A DNA stretch of 64,000 nt, taken from Acidithrix ferrooxidans (GTDB lineage Bacteria > Actinomycetota > Acidimicrobiia > Acidimicrobiales > Acidimicrobiaceae). This document shows, one piece after another, positions 8,231 through 16,642 of this stretch (within the stretch, counting starts at the first letter, position 1; the number at the start of each line of letters is the position of its first letter). Both the position numbers and the translations under genes were made by a program. Under the pieces are notes generated by a model that searched no databases, was not told where the DNA came from, and saw only the letters and a list, made by a program, of their open reading frames with translations. The stretch is from contig NZ_JXYS01000012.1 in assembly GCF_000949295.1 (NCBI RefSeq), positions 1 through 64,000 on the forward strand, read 5' to 3'.

Positions 8231-9367
8231 CTAAACCACTCTTCTGGGAACCCGCTTTGAGATTCCACAAAGAATCTCCCACGAAATAGTTCCAGTGCGC
8301 AAAGCCCACTCATCTGCCCAAATTGAAACCGGATTATCCGAACCCAAAAGTACTACTCGATCGCCTATTTGCACCCTTGGACCTGGCCCAAGGTCTATTA
8401 CAGATTGATCCATAGAGACCATTCCTGCAAATGGATATAGCACACCATTAATTGCCACCTTACCCCCACCCCTAAAGAGTGCCCTAGGAACTCCATCTGC
8501 ATATCCAATTGGAACCAGCCCTAGGAATCCATCTGAATCAATAGGTCGAAGGCGCCCATAAGATGGCCTGACACCTTGTTCTACCTGCCGTATGAAAGTC
8601 ACCTTGGAGATCAAAGAGAGCACCGGACGCAAGCCAATCGATCGTGACTTTGGATTTGGGTCGTAACCATAGAGTCCAAGACCTACGCGAACTTTTGAAA
8701 ATCGCACCTTTGGAAAGTCCAAGAGCCCTGCAGTATTGGCAATATGCAACTGACGAGCGGTGATACCCTTTAGCGAAAGCGCTTCTACGGCATCTCTAAA
8801 CCTTTCAATCTGCAACTTGGTAAAGGCAACCGACTCAGGATCGTCCAAGTCGGCAACGGCAAAGTGGCTCCAAATGCCATCTAAATCAACTCCTTCTAAG
8901 AGCTCTGAGATCCTGTCTATATCGGACAAGGATGCACCGGCTCGATACATTCCTGTATCTAACTTCAGCTGAAAAGAGAGTCGCTTTCCCTCCTTGCCAA
9001 ATCGAGTAGCCAACGCTATCCCTATAGCCTCGAGGCTATAGAGCGTGAGAGAGATATCTGCATCGCCCGCAACTCCAAAGTCAGAGACGGCGGGCTCACT
9101 CAAGACTAAAATCTCTCCATCGATACCAGCTTGTCTAAGCTCGACTCCCTCATCGACAAAGGCGACAGCAAAATCGCGACATCCCACTTCATGAAGGATT
9201 CGAGCCACATCCACGGCACCATGGCCATAAGCATCGGCCTTTACAACGGCACAGATTCTTGCGGGCGCAGCCAGAGCAGCAAATAAGCGATAGTTGTGAA
9301 TCAGCGCCTGTGCATCTATCTCTGCCCAGACGGGCCTATGTTCTGCCCCCATGCGAGTACACCCCAA
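8231..9367 (-). CDS. alr: Alanine racemase
   Basis: A PLP enzyme that makes D-alanine for peptidoglycan. Lys43 in 'AVVKADAYGHG' binds PLP and Tyr289 in 'PIGYADGVPR' is the second catalytic base. 'HIANTAG' and 'GMVSMDQ' are also present. At 378 residues it is full length. The ATG at 9367 overlaps the end of nnr by 52 bp; Met6 at 9352 is an alternative. It is cotranscribed with nnr and the UDG gene. Confidence 0.96.
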   Translation of the reverse strand: MGCTRMGAEHRPVWAEIDAQALIHNYRLFAALAAPARICAVVKADAYGHGAVDVARILHEVGCRDFAVAFVDEGVELRQAGIDGEILVLSEPAVSDFGVAGDADISLTLYSLEAIGIALATRFGKEGKRLSFQLKLDTGMYRAGASLSDIDRISELLEGVDLDGIWSHFAVADLDDPESVAFTKLQIERFRDAVEALSLKGITARQLHIANTAGLLDFPKVRFSKVRVGLGLYGYDPNPKSRSIGLRPVLSLISKVTFIRQVEQGVRPSYGRLRPIDSDGFLGLVPIGYADGVPRALFRGGGKVAINGVLYPFAGMVSMDQSVIDLGPGPRVQIGDRVVLLGSDNPVSIWADEWALRTGTISWEILCGISKRVPRRVV

Positions 9368-10827
9368 TCGATCTTGGATTCGCGGCTAGAGATCAATGGA
9401 CCGCGAGAAAACAATGGCACAAATTGGCTTTGTTGGCGTTGCAGCTCACTGCTTGTTTGACACAGCCACCTTGCGCGCGGAATTTTATCCAATAGATCAT
9501 AGGAGATCATTCCCCTTCGGAAGGTCAGACGACCGGCAAGTCCATGAATATAGGCAGCCTTAGCAATAGCAGAGATAGAGATCACTTCATTTGCAAGAAC
9601 ACCAGCAATGATGCCGCTTAGCACGTCGCCTGAGCCTGCGGTTGCCAGCTCACTACCGTTGGAGGAGACCACCCCAAAGTGACCCTCCGGAGAATATATA
9701 AAGGTCGGAAATCCCTTAACCAACATGTATACGCCCCACCGCCGACAAAACTCCAAGATACCGAGATCTGTCTTAGCAAAGCCAAATGCAATAGAGAGGC
9801 GGTCAAGCTCTCCCATATGTGGAGTTAGCACAATGCCTCGTTTACCCTTTTTAAGTAATCCGAGAGAATCCGGCGAGGCCGCCAAGGCAGAGATGGCGTC
9901 CGCATCGACAACTAAACTAGCGCCGCTGGCTCGTCCAACATATTCAAGCAACTGGCCGCTAAATCGCCCTAACCCCGGGCCAATTGCAATAGCATTGAAC
10001 CGTGAGAGGTCTTCCTTCGGGATCTGCAACTCTCCGTCGTGGAGCAACGGACGCAGGACAACTTCTGGATTCGAAGCAGCCAAAAGGTATGAGATTGAAC
10101 TGCTCGGCGAAAAAAGATGAACGATTCCCGCCCCCGCCCGCATCGCTGCTACCGACGATAAGATAGCAGCACCTTCCATTCCCTGTGATCCACTAAAGAC
10201 CGCTACCGAACTTTTCCATTTGTGATGCTGTGTTGGAGTTGGGACTTCGCTAAAGTCAAAGGATTGATAAAAGGTTCCTTCACCCGCGAGATTGGTAGCC
10301 ACACCTAGATCACAGAGATAGCTCTCACCCATAACCTCAATGGCATCACCGGAAAGCAAACCTCTCTTCAGCCCAGCTAGGACCAGACAAAAGTCGCTCT
10401 TGAGTGTTCCTGGTGCAACTTCACCGCTCGTAGAATTGACGCCGCTTGGCATATCGACACTTAGGATCAACGCTCCACGGGGAGTTTTGATCGACCTTTT
10501 CAAATCACCATGAAAGCCAAAACCAAAGACAGCATCGATCAAAAGATCGCATCGAGGAGTCGATCTTTCGTGGAGATCTTCATATTCAATAACCCCTACA
10601 CTTGCTCCAAGAATAGAGAGATACTTAGCGCACGCCCTGCCATCTGCTCCATTGTTTCCCTTGCCCACTACGATTACTACCACCTTGCCGTAGGCTCCAC
10701 CTAGAATCAAGGCGCTAAATTGTGCCAGTGCAAAACCAGCGCGATCAATTATGGTGGCCAACGAACCCTGGGCGGCCAAGGTTTCATCTAGAGATCTCAT
10801 CGTTTCGGTCGAATATATTTGAATCAT
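9316..10827 (-). CDS. nnr: Bifunctional NAD(P)H-hydrate epimerase/dehydratase
   Basis: A 503-residue fusion that repairs hydrated NAD(P)H. The N-terminal YjeF_N epimerase domain (about 1-205) has GKGNNGADG at 55-63. The C-terminal kinase-fold dehydratase domain (about 215-480) has 'VVDADAI', 'VLTPHMGEL' and 'NGSELATAGSGDVLSG' with the catalytic Asp. The last 30 residues are rich in Ser/Arg and Gln and probably arise from overlap with alr. The ATG is preceded by AAGGAAG. A tnpB-like relic lies only 15 bp upstream and may supply promoter or leader sequence. Confidence 0.95.
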   Translation of the reverse strand: MIQIYSTETMRSLDETLAAQGSLATIIDRAGFALAQFSALILGGAYGKVVVIVVGKGNNGADGRACAKYLSILGASVGVIEYEDLHERSTPRCDLLIDAVFGFGFHGDLKRSIKTPRGALILSVDMPSGVNSTSGEVAPGTLKSDFCLVLAGLKRGLLSGDAIEVMGESYLCDLGVATNLAGEGTFYQSFDFSEVPTPTQHHKWKSSVAVFSGSQGMEGAAILSSVAAMRAGAGIVHLFSPSSSISYLLAASNPEVVLRPLLHDGELQIPKEDLSRFNAIAIGPGLGRFSGQLLEYVGRASGASLVVDADAISALAASPDSLGLLKKGKRGIVLTPHMGELDRLSIAFGFAKTDLGILEFCRRWGVYMLVKGFPTFIYSPEGHFGVVSSNGSELATAGSGDVLSGIIAGVLANEVISISAIAKAAYIHGLAGRLTFRRGMISYDLLDKIPRARWLCQTSSELQRQQSQFVPLFSRGPLISSRESKIDWGVLAWGQNIGPSGQR

Positions 10828-10842
10828 GGCTTCCTTGGGGCT

Positions 10843-10966
10843 TTACCCTATTTTTCGTGAACCTTCCCCGCCCTTACGGACGGGGCTTCTGGCTCCGTCT
10901 GTTTGGTTGGGGTTTCCTAACATCGCTTCCATCACGCCACCGCGACCGACTGGTTTAGTATTAATG
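10843..10966 (-). mobile_element. tnpB 3' end / omega-RNA right-end relic (IS200/IS605-like)
   Basis: The minus strand keeps about 40 codons resembling the tail of an IS605-family TnpB ('VGRGGVMEAMLGNPNQ', 'GARSPVRKGGEGS') ending in TAA at 10843-10845. Inside it, 10866-10885 folds on the minus strand as CCCCGUCC-GUAA-GGGCGGGG: an 8-bp stem with one U-G pair and a GNRA-type tetraloop. That hairpin is the hallmark of the right end and omega-RNA 3' part of such elements. No transposase core is present, so this is a solo end. The family call rests on remembered motif similarity. Confidence 0.6.
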
Positions 10967-11040
10967 AATTCAAGGAGATAAATTACACCTTTAGAAGTGC
11001 TCCAAAGAGACGATTTCAACGCCCCAACCGACCATAGGGT

Positions 11041-11490
11041 TCAGCCGAGCTCTAGTGGTCCTTGAAGATCAACGCTCCGAATCTCGGCGATTGCCATAGC
11101 GAAGGCAATTGAAACTCTGACTTCGTGAGAAAATGAAACTTTGACTTCAACAACATTTGATTGAAAAGCAACCTCCTTTGCCTTAGCGTGTAGCTTCACC
11201 TTCGGTGGTCCGTCACTGGAATTCACTACCTCAATGTCATGCAGTGAGAGCGAAAAGAGGGTGACGCCTAGCGCCTTTGAGACTGCCTCTTTGGCCCCAA
11301 AGCGCGCGGCCATACGTGCAATTGCGCCATCTCCCTTAAAGCGGTTGATATAGTCAAGCTCACCATCAGTAAAGATCCGATCGACCCCTCGACTCCGACG
11401 CTTCACAAATAAAGCAAAGCGATCGTGGTCGACCACGTCCACCCCAATTCCAAAGGTATATCTTTGATTCATACAGAGCCCAACCCTCAT
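11041..11490 (-). CDS. acpS: Holo-[acyl-carrier-protein] synthase
   Basis: A 149-residue phosphopantetheinyl transferase that activates ACP. It shows 'GIGVDVVDHDRF' with Mg-binding Asp18, 'RFGAKEAVSKALG' with Glu68 and Lys71, and 'SFSHEVRVSIAFAMA' (usually SISH). The ATG at 11490 is used; Met7 ('MNQRYTFGIG') is an alternative. It heads the leftward acpS-nnr-alr-UDG-tsaE run, an order common in actinobacteria. Confidence 0.93.
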   Translation of the reverse strand: MRVGLCMNQRYTFGIGVDVVDHDRFALFVKRRSRGVDRIFTDGELDYINRFKGDGAIARMAARFGAKEAVSKALGVTLFSLSLHDIEVVNSSDGPPKVKLHAKAKEVAFQSNVVEVKVSFSHEVRVSIAFAMAIAEIRSVDLQGPLELG

Positions 11491-12080
11491 TCAATACGAC
11501 CGGAATCTATCCAAGCCAGATCCCTAAAACGCCACCACGTCCTATGAAGTACCCGAGAATACAGCCGTGATCGGCTTGATGGTCCTGGGCCAACAAAGAC
11601 AAACCTACCACCTTTTGCTTAGGGCGGAATATCTCCTTTATGCCAGCCCGAAAGTGCTACGGTAAATCAAGCCGTGAAGAATTAATTCAACGCTTCGAGC
11701 TTGCATAAAGCCCATTACCTCGATCCACCACCGATATCCAGCTAGCTGAGACTATCTCTTGCCCTGCGTCCAATTTGCCATTGGGTCCCAAAATACCTTC
11801 GACACAACCTTTTCGTTAGGGATCATTGAGCACTTTGCCATAGTTTTTTACAAGTTCCATTTGAGATCTTTAGAATTGCTTGGTGTCTACACCTATTGCT
11901 AGCTGGGACTTTATTCAAATATGAAAGTTGTCTAAGAAAGGTAAAAGTAAGTTCAGGAATTATAAACAAAGTCATTAATCGCTCCACAGCTAATTTTAGG
12001 CAATCTCAACGAGCATGTAAGTATCCCCTGAAGGCCTAGGGCGAAGCAAAATAGGAAAGTAAATCTCAGAGGAAGTTCAA
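11491..12080. other. Divergent intergenic region upstream of acpS and the secreted protein
   Basis: 590 bp without a supportable gene. It must hold promoters for both flanking divergent genes. The only clear signal is a GAGGAAG ribosome site near 12069-12075 for the gene at 12081. Confidence 0.5.
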
Positions 12081-12659
12081 ATGAGAAAAATTAAACTAAA
12101 CGCAAAGATAGCAAGTGGTCTTACAGTTTTGGCGATAGGCGGTGGATGGCTAGCAGGTGCAACACTTGGAACCCCAGCGGTATCATCTGCGAGCACAACC
12201 CCATCTACATCGATACCTGCGGCTCTCTCTTCATTCACAACGACGAGCCCAAGTGGTGGACACCATGGTGGTCTTATGAGAGCTGTTGCTGGAGATCATC
12301 TCTTGAAAACTGCAGCTAGTGACCTAAAGACAACTACATCTGCTCTCAAAGCAGACTTGCAAGCTGGAAAGACCCTAGCCGCAGTAGCAACGGCAGCTAA
12401 TATCTCTCCATCTACCTTGATCTCAGAGTTGGTAACTAGTGCTACAGCAAATATCAACTCCGCTGTAACCGCTGGAAAGATAACCTCTACTCAAGCCACT
12501 CAGATCCTGTCTCATCTAAATACAGCTATCACCAACTTCGTCAATAACCCACGTCCCGCTGGTGGCCCTGGCGGTCATGGTGGCCCTGGCTTTGGTGGAC
12601 CTAATGGTGGCGCGGCACTTAGAAGTACTACCAGCGCTGGAACGGCTCAAGCTGCCTAA
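12081..12659 (+). CDS. Secreted Ala/Gly-rich protein of unknown function
   Basis: A 192-residue protein with a basic start, a hydrophobic segment at about 11-32 and a Ser/Thr/Pro stretch, so it is probably exported. Residues 75-155 form predicted amphipathic helices with a pattern such as 'LKADLQAGKTLAAVA' and 'AVTAGKITSTQATQIL', seen in small exported actinobacterial proteins of unknown role. The tail is Gly/Pro/His-rich ('GGPGGHGGPGFGGPNGG'), which could bind metal or stay disordered. No cysteine is present. A 13-bp tandem repeat begins at its stop codon. Confidence 0.7.
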   Translation: MRKIKLNAKIASGLTVLAIGGGWLAGATLGTPAVSSASTTPSTSIPAALSSFTTTSPSGGHHGGLMRAVAGDHLLKTAASDLKTTTSALKADLQAGKTLAAVATAANISPSTLISELVTSATANINSAVTAGKITSTQATQILSHLNTAITNFVNNPRPAGGPGGHGGPGFGGPNGGAALRSTTSAGTAQAA

Positions 12660-12695
12660 GTGGGCTAAATAAGTGGGCTAAATAAGTGGGCTGCT
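12657..12695 (+). repeat. 13-bp tandem repeat, three copies, starting at a stop codon
   Basis: TAAGTGGGCTAAA occurs at 12657-12669 and 12670-12682. A diverged third copy (TAAGTGGGCTGCT) occurs at 12683-12695. The first TAA is the stop codon of the secreted-protein gene, and every copy carries another TAA. Slippage of the gene's last codons is the likely origin. Confidence 0.85.
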
Positions 12696-12778
12696 TAACT
12701 CACATAGCTGGTTTTGGCCCATCTAGGTCGGACATAACGGCTATGAAAGCTATAGGAGCCTTCTTGGGTCAGCTCCCT

Positions 12779-12816
12779 CACCCTGTTGCATCAACCAGTA
12801 GGGATACAACAGGGTG
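12779..12816. terminator. Stem-loop downstream of the secreted-protein gene
   Basis: CACCCTGTTGCATC at 12779-12792 pairs with GATACAACAGGGTG at 12803-12816, 13 of 14 positions, with a 10-base loop. No T-run follows, so termination efficiency is uncertain. Confidence 0.45.
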
Positions 12817-12864
12817 ATTAATCCAAAGACAGACGATCGAACTGATCCGTATTTATCCATCAAT

Positions 12865-12908
12865 AGACACAAGCCCCTAAAAGAGATCTCTTTTAGGGGC
12901 TTGTGTCT
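12865..12908. terminator. 44-bp perfect palindrome, probable bidirectional terminator
   Basis: Bases 12865-12886 are the exact reverse complement of 12887-12908 (arms begin AGACACAAGCCCC; centre AGAGATCTCT). The RNA from either strand would form a stem of up to 20 bp. It lies between convergent genes (12081 plus, 12996 minus). TTT follows on the plus side. A recombinase or repressor site is possible but less likely. Confidence 0.7.
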
Positions 12909-12995
12909 TTCATTATGATCGCGAGTTCCATGAAATTGGCGCCGACCAGAACGGCCATACAACTTATAAATGAAAACAGATCTGGAGCCTAATTG

Positions 12996-14063
12996 CTACT
13001 CTATAACCAATTCTACAGGTTCTAAATCAAGAAATGATCCATAAGAGTCAGTCCTTGGACAGCCTGGGTCAGAGGCAAGCACATCTTTTGTCACTGCAAA
13101 TGCACGAGCCCTGGATCCTCCACAAAAGCCGCTGTAGTCACACGATCCACATGCACCGCTGTAATTAGAGGGGTCGCGCATTGATGTGAACAGTGGCGAA
13201 CTGGAGTAGATATCCACTAGCGATTGCGATCTCACATTTCCACCGGACAAAGGAAGGTAACCCGAAGGATAGACTTCCCCTAGGTGGTCAATAAATGCAA
13301 ATCCTCGACCCTCTCGTACCGACGGACGAAGGCCAGAGGTCTCTAGGTAGTTCATCTCATGAAGCACCCTTTGAAATTGCGGCGCGCCAACCGCAGTAAC
13401 GCGAAAATCAACGCTGCGGCTAAAAGTCGCGAGATACCGAAGCACCTCTTCCATCTCTGAGGAATCTAGGGCGCTCGACAACTTCGCTCTACCCATAGGT
13501 ATTACAAAAAATACCTCCCAAGACGACACCTTGAGATCTTTGGCCAGATCCGCCATCTCGGCTAAACCGTCTAATGTAAATCTCCCAATTGAGGTATTGA
13601 TCTGCAGGGACATCTTGGCGTCAACGACTGTGCGAGCTATTTCAATGGAGCGTTCAAAGGTTCCCTTAACGCCTCTAAATCTATCGTGAATCTCAGGAGA
13701 TGGTCCATCGATTGAAAGAGAGATCGCACGAACCCCAAGTTCTGCCCAATGATAGACCAATTCAGGAGTAACGCGATTAGTAACAGATGGCGAGATAGAT
13801 GTGATGAATCCCATCTCGATCGAACTCTTCAAAATTTCATCGAGATCTGGTCGTTCGGTTGGATCACCGCCAGTGAAGACCATGATCGGCTTTCTTGGAA
13901 GCCGATTCGAAATATCTAATAAGACACTTTGGATCTCGTCAATATCAAGTTCTCCTTCATTTCGGTTTGGGATCGCTCTTGCTCGACAATGACGACAATG
14001 GAGATGACATGCCTTGGTCAGCTCCCAAGTAATCACATGTAAAAACGATGAAAAATCCTCCAC
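12996..14063 (-). CDS. Radical SAM/SPASM protein, TIGR04053-like
   Basis: A 355-residue radical SAM enzyme. The [4Fe-4S] motif Cys19-x3-Cys23-x2-Cys26 is 'CHLHCRHC' and is preceded by 'VITWELTKA'. 'VFTGGDPTERPDL' and 'SLSIDGPSPEIHDRFRG' complete the barrel. A C-terminal SPASM region has 'CGSCDYSGFCGGSRARA' and a last 'DPGCPRT' Cys for auxiliary clusters. The nearest families I recall are TIGR04053 and the heme-pathway NirJ/AhbD proteins. No peptide precursor or heme gene lies beside it, so the substrate is unknown. Confidence 0.8.
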   Translation of the reverse strand: MEDFSSFLHVITWELTKACHLHCRHCRARAIPNRNEGELDIDEIQSVLLDISNRLPRKPIMVFTGGDPTERPDLDEILKSSIEMGFITSISPSVTNRVTPELVYHWAELGVRAISLSIDGPSPEIHDRFRGVKGTFERSIEIARTVVDAKMSLQINTSIGRFTLDGLAEMADLAKDLKVSSWEVFFVIPMGRAKLSSALDSSEMEEVLRYLATFSRSVDFRVTAVGAPQFQRVLHEMNYLETSGLRPSVREGRGFAFIDHLGEVYPSGYLPLSGGNVRSQSLVDIYSSSPLFTSMRDPSNYSGACGSCDYSGFCGGSRARAFAVTKDVLASDPGCPRTDSYGSFLDLEPVELVIE

Positions 14064-14284
14064 GACAACCTCTATTCAAACCCTACTAGTCCCCCAAGTT
14101 GGCAACTTCGAGAAGTTGAGCCGCCAATGGAACCTAGCTTTTTATATCATGCCTATAAAAGTCTTTACCATCCAAGGCTAGGCGCAATTGTAAGATCAAG
14201 TTAGAGTCCAAATCCCCAGCCTTAAGGCTCAAAATCGCAATCGTCGATTCTCATAATAAAACTTGATCCCCGTGGGGTCCAGCA

Positions 14285-16132
14285 TCACTCCACAGTCACC
14301 GTCTTGGCGAGGTTCCGTGGACGATCGACATCCATACCTAGGTTCCGAGCCATATGGTATGCGAATATCTGTAGGGGAACCACGTCTACCAATGGAGCAA
14401 AGAGAGGATGAACTCTGGGTACCGAGATGAAGGACTCGCCTAAGTTAGCCTGTCCTTCATCTCCAGGATTGCCGATAATTATCACAGAAGAATTGCGAGC
14501 ACGTACCTCTTCTATATTCGAAACGATCTTCTCGTAAAGCCTGGTTCGAGTCGCTATCGCCACAACAACCGCCATCTCATCGAGCATTGCAATTGGACCA
14601 TGCTTGAGCTCTCCAGCGGGATAGCCTTCCGCGGGTAGATATGAGATCTCTTTAAGCTTTAGCGCTCCTTCTAAGGCAACAGGATAGCCAACATGGCGGC
14701 CAATAAAATAAAATCTACTTGAGCCACTAAAGCGCTTAGCCACCTCGCCAATGGCATCCCATGAGTTCAAAACCTCTTGGATCTTTGCAGGTACCAAAGT
14801 CAACTCTTCGTACAAGGCGTCGATCTCACTCGGGTAGAGCTGGCCCTTAGTTCGAGCTAGATTCAAAGCTAAAAGTAAAAGAGCCCCTATCTGTGCGGTA
14901 TGAGTCTTCGTGGCGGCTACACCAACCTCAGGTCCGGCTCTGGTGTACATCACAGTATCGGCCAATCGCGCCATTGATGAACCCACTACGTTACAAACCG
15001 CTAACGTCTGGGCTCCGAGGTTCTTTGCCTCGTGTAAAGCAGCAAGCGTATCTAGGGTTTCGCCCGATTGACTAACGGCCACTACGAGAGTACGCTCATC
15101 CACCACTGGATCCCGATAACGAAATTCCGAAGAAATATCCAATTCTACGGGGACTTTCGTCCAATGCTCGATTGCATATTTCGCTACCATACCTGCGTGA
15201 TAAGAGGTTCCACAGGCAACGATAAAAACCTTATTTATGCGCGCTAAAGAATCTGGATCGCTGGTCGTCTCGTCCAAAATCAACTCACCAGAGGATGCTA
15301 AGCGTCCTGCCAAAGTGTCTCGCAGCGCCCCAGGTTGTTCAAGTATCTCCTTCGACATAAAATCATCGAAACCCGACTTCTCAGCGGACTCAAGCGACCA
15401 AGTAACGGGGAATTCAACCAGATCAACCGAGTCCCCTTCGAGGTTAAAGATCTCAGCACCACCCCCAGTAACACAGACAAGATGGTCATCTTCTAAGTGG
15501 TAAAAAACCTCCGCACGATCAAGAATCGCCGGTATATCACTCGCAATAAACCAGGTGTTTGAAGCCCGACCGATAACCATCGGCGCCATACGTTTAAAAC
15601 CAACCAAAACCCCTGGCTCGGTCGAAGAGATTGCCACAAAAGACATCGCGCCACGCATGATTGGCGCTATCGATGAAACAGCCTCGACCAAGCTTCCCTT
15701 CGAAATCAAAGATTCCTCTAGAAGGTGTGCGATTACCTCCGTATCGGTCTCGGAGGAAAATATATGGCCCCGCGAAATAAGATCATCCTTGAGCTCTCTG
15801 AAGTTCTCAACGATTCCGTTATGAACCACACTTATTGTCCCATTGCAATCGATATGGGGGTGCGCATTAAATAGGGTTGGACCACCATGAGTTGCCCATC
15901 GAGTATGACCGATTCCGCTGATGATCGAGCCAAATTCGCTCTCTTTAGCATCGCTATCTAATCGATCCAAAGAATTCTTACCCTGTGCTACCCGCAATCG
16001 CGAAAATAGACCATTTTCATCACAGACTACAATTCCTGCGGAATCGTATCCCCGATATTCCAGACGTTTGAGGCCACTTGTCAAAACCTCAACGGTTGCG
16101 CCTTGGCCAGTTACTGCAATAATTCCACACAC
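14285..16132 (-). CDS. glmS: Glutamine-fructose-6-phosphate aminotransferase
   Basis: A 615-residue amidotransferase that makes glucosamine-6-phosphate for peptidoglycan. Cys2 of 'MCGII' is the Ntn nucleophile, followed by 'RLEYRGYDSAG' and 'GHTRWATHG'. Two SIS domains follow ('CGTSYHAG', 'VSQSGETLDT', 'ATKTHTAQ') and the end is 'LAKTVTVE'. Together with glmM and rplM-rpsI it forms the usual actinobacterial neighbourhood. No glmS ribozyme consensus was recognised in the 510 bp upstream. Confidence 0.97.
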   Translation of the reverse strand: MCGIIAVTGQGATVEVLTSGLKRLEYRGYDSAGIVVCDENGLFSRLRVAQGKNSLDRLDSDAKESEFGSIISGIGHTRWATHGGPTLFNAHPHIDCNGTISVVHNGIVENFRELKDDLISRGHIFSSETDTEVIAHLLEESLISKGSLVEAVSSIAPIMRGAMSFVAISSTEPGVLVGFKRMAPMVIGRASNTWFIASDIPAILDRAEVFYHLEDDHLVCVTGGGAEIFNLEGDSVDLVEFPVTWSLESAEKSGFDDFMSKEILEQPGALRDTLAGRLASSGELILDETTSDPDSLARINKVFIVACGTSYHAGMVAKYAIEHWTKVPVELDISSEFRYRDPVVDERTLVVAVSQSGETLDTLAALHEAKNLGAQTLAVCNVVGSSMARLADTVMYTRAGPEVGVAATKTHTAQIGALLLLALNLARTKGQLYPSEIDALYEELTLVPAKIQEVLNSWDAIGEVAKRFSGSSRFYFIGRHVGYPVALEGALKLKEISYLPAEGYPAGELKHGPIAMLDEMAVVVAIATRTRLYEKIVSNIEEVRARNSSVIIIGNPGDEGQANLGESFISVPRVHPLFAPLVDVVPLQIFAYHMARNLGMDVDRPRNLAKTVTVE

Positions 16133-16642
16133 GCTTTAATACCCTAGCCCTTTGATCAAAATATAAAATTCGTTCGTCAAAATGAGATTAAAACCTAAAT
16201 CAAAGAAAGACTTTAAGCCCTTCGGTCAATGATTCCGAAAAAATACGAGACAGCCATCAACAGCTCTACCACAATTGGAACAAACACCCTGGCAAAGATC
16301 ACAAATCGCGCCAAACTATACCGCTAAGCCACTTGCAACCAAGCCAGAAATAAAGATATACAGAGATCCGCCATCGGCCTTTCGATCATCAAGATTACAA
16401 ACGCGTTCTTGGATTCTTACCAAGTACCATTGATTAATTCAGCATGGACGAATCAACATGCAGCACAAGAGATGAGCTCAACCCTAAAACTCGCAGCGCT
16501 GTAATTATTTGCATACAACGAGCTTCCTAGATGTTCTAAAGCATTGCCGGATAAGGCGTCGTGGGTAATGAAGCTGGGAGATTACCTGCTTAGATGCAAA
16601 AGGCCGCCATCACGTCCCGATCACACTAAAGCTCAATCTGAA
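16133..16642. other. Intergenic region between glmM and glmS
   Basis: 510 bp of AT-rich DNA with no gene or clear terminator. The genes are co-oriented, so a separate glmS promoter probably lies here. Confidence 0.4.

Noticed and set aside
14245-14284. Terminator after glmS
   Set aside because: The CCCC-GGGG pairing near 14265-14275 has too small a loop and a bulge; not strong enough to list.
16133-16642. Possible glmS ribozyme upstream of glmS
   Set aside because: No matching core was seen and the ribozyme is typical of Firmicutes.
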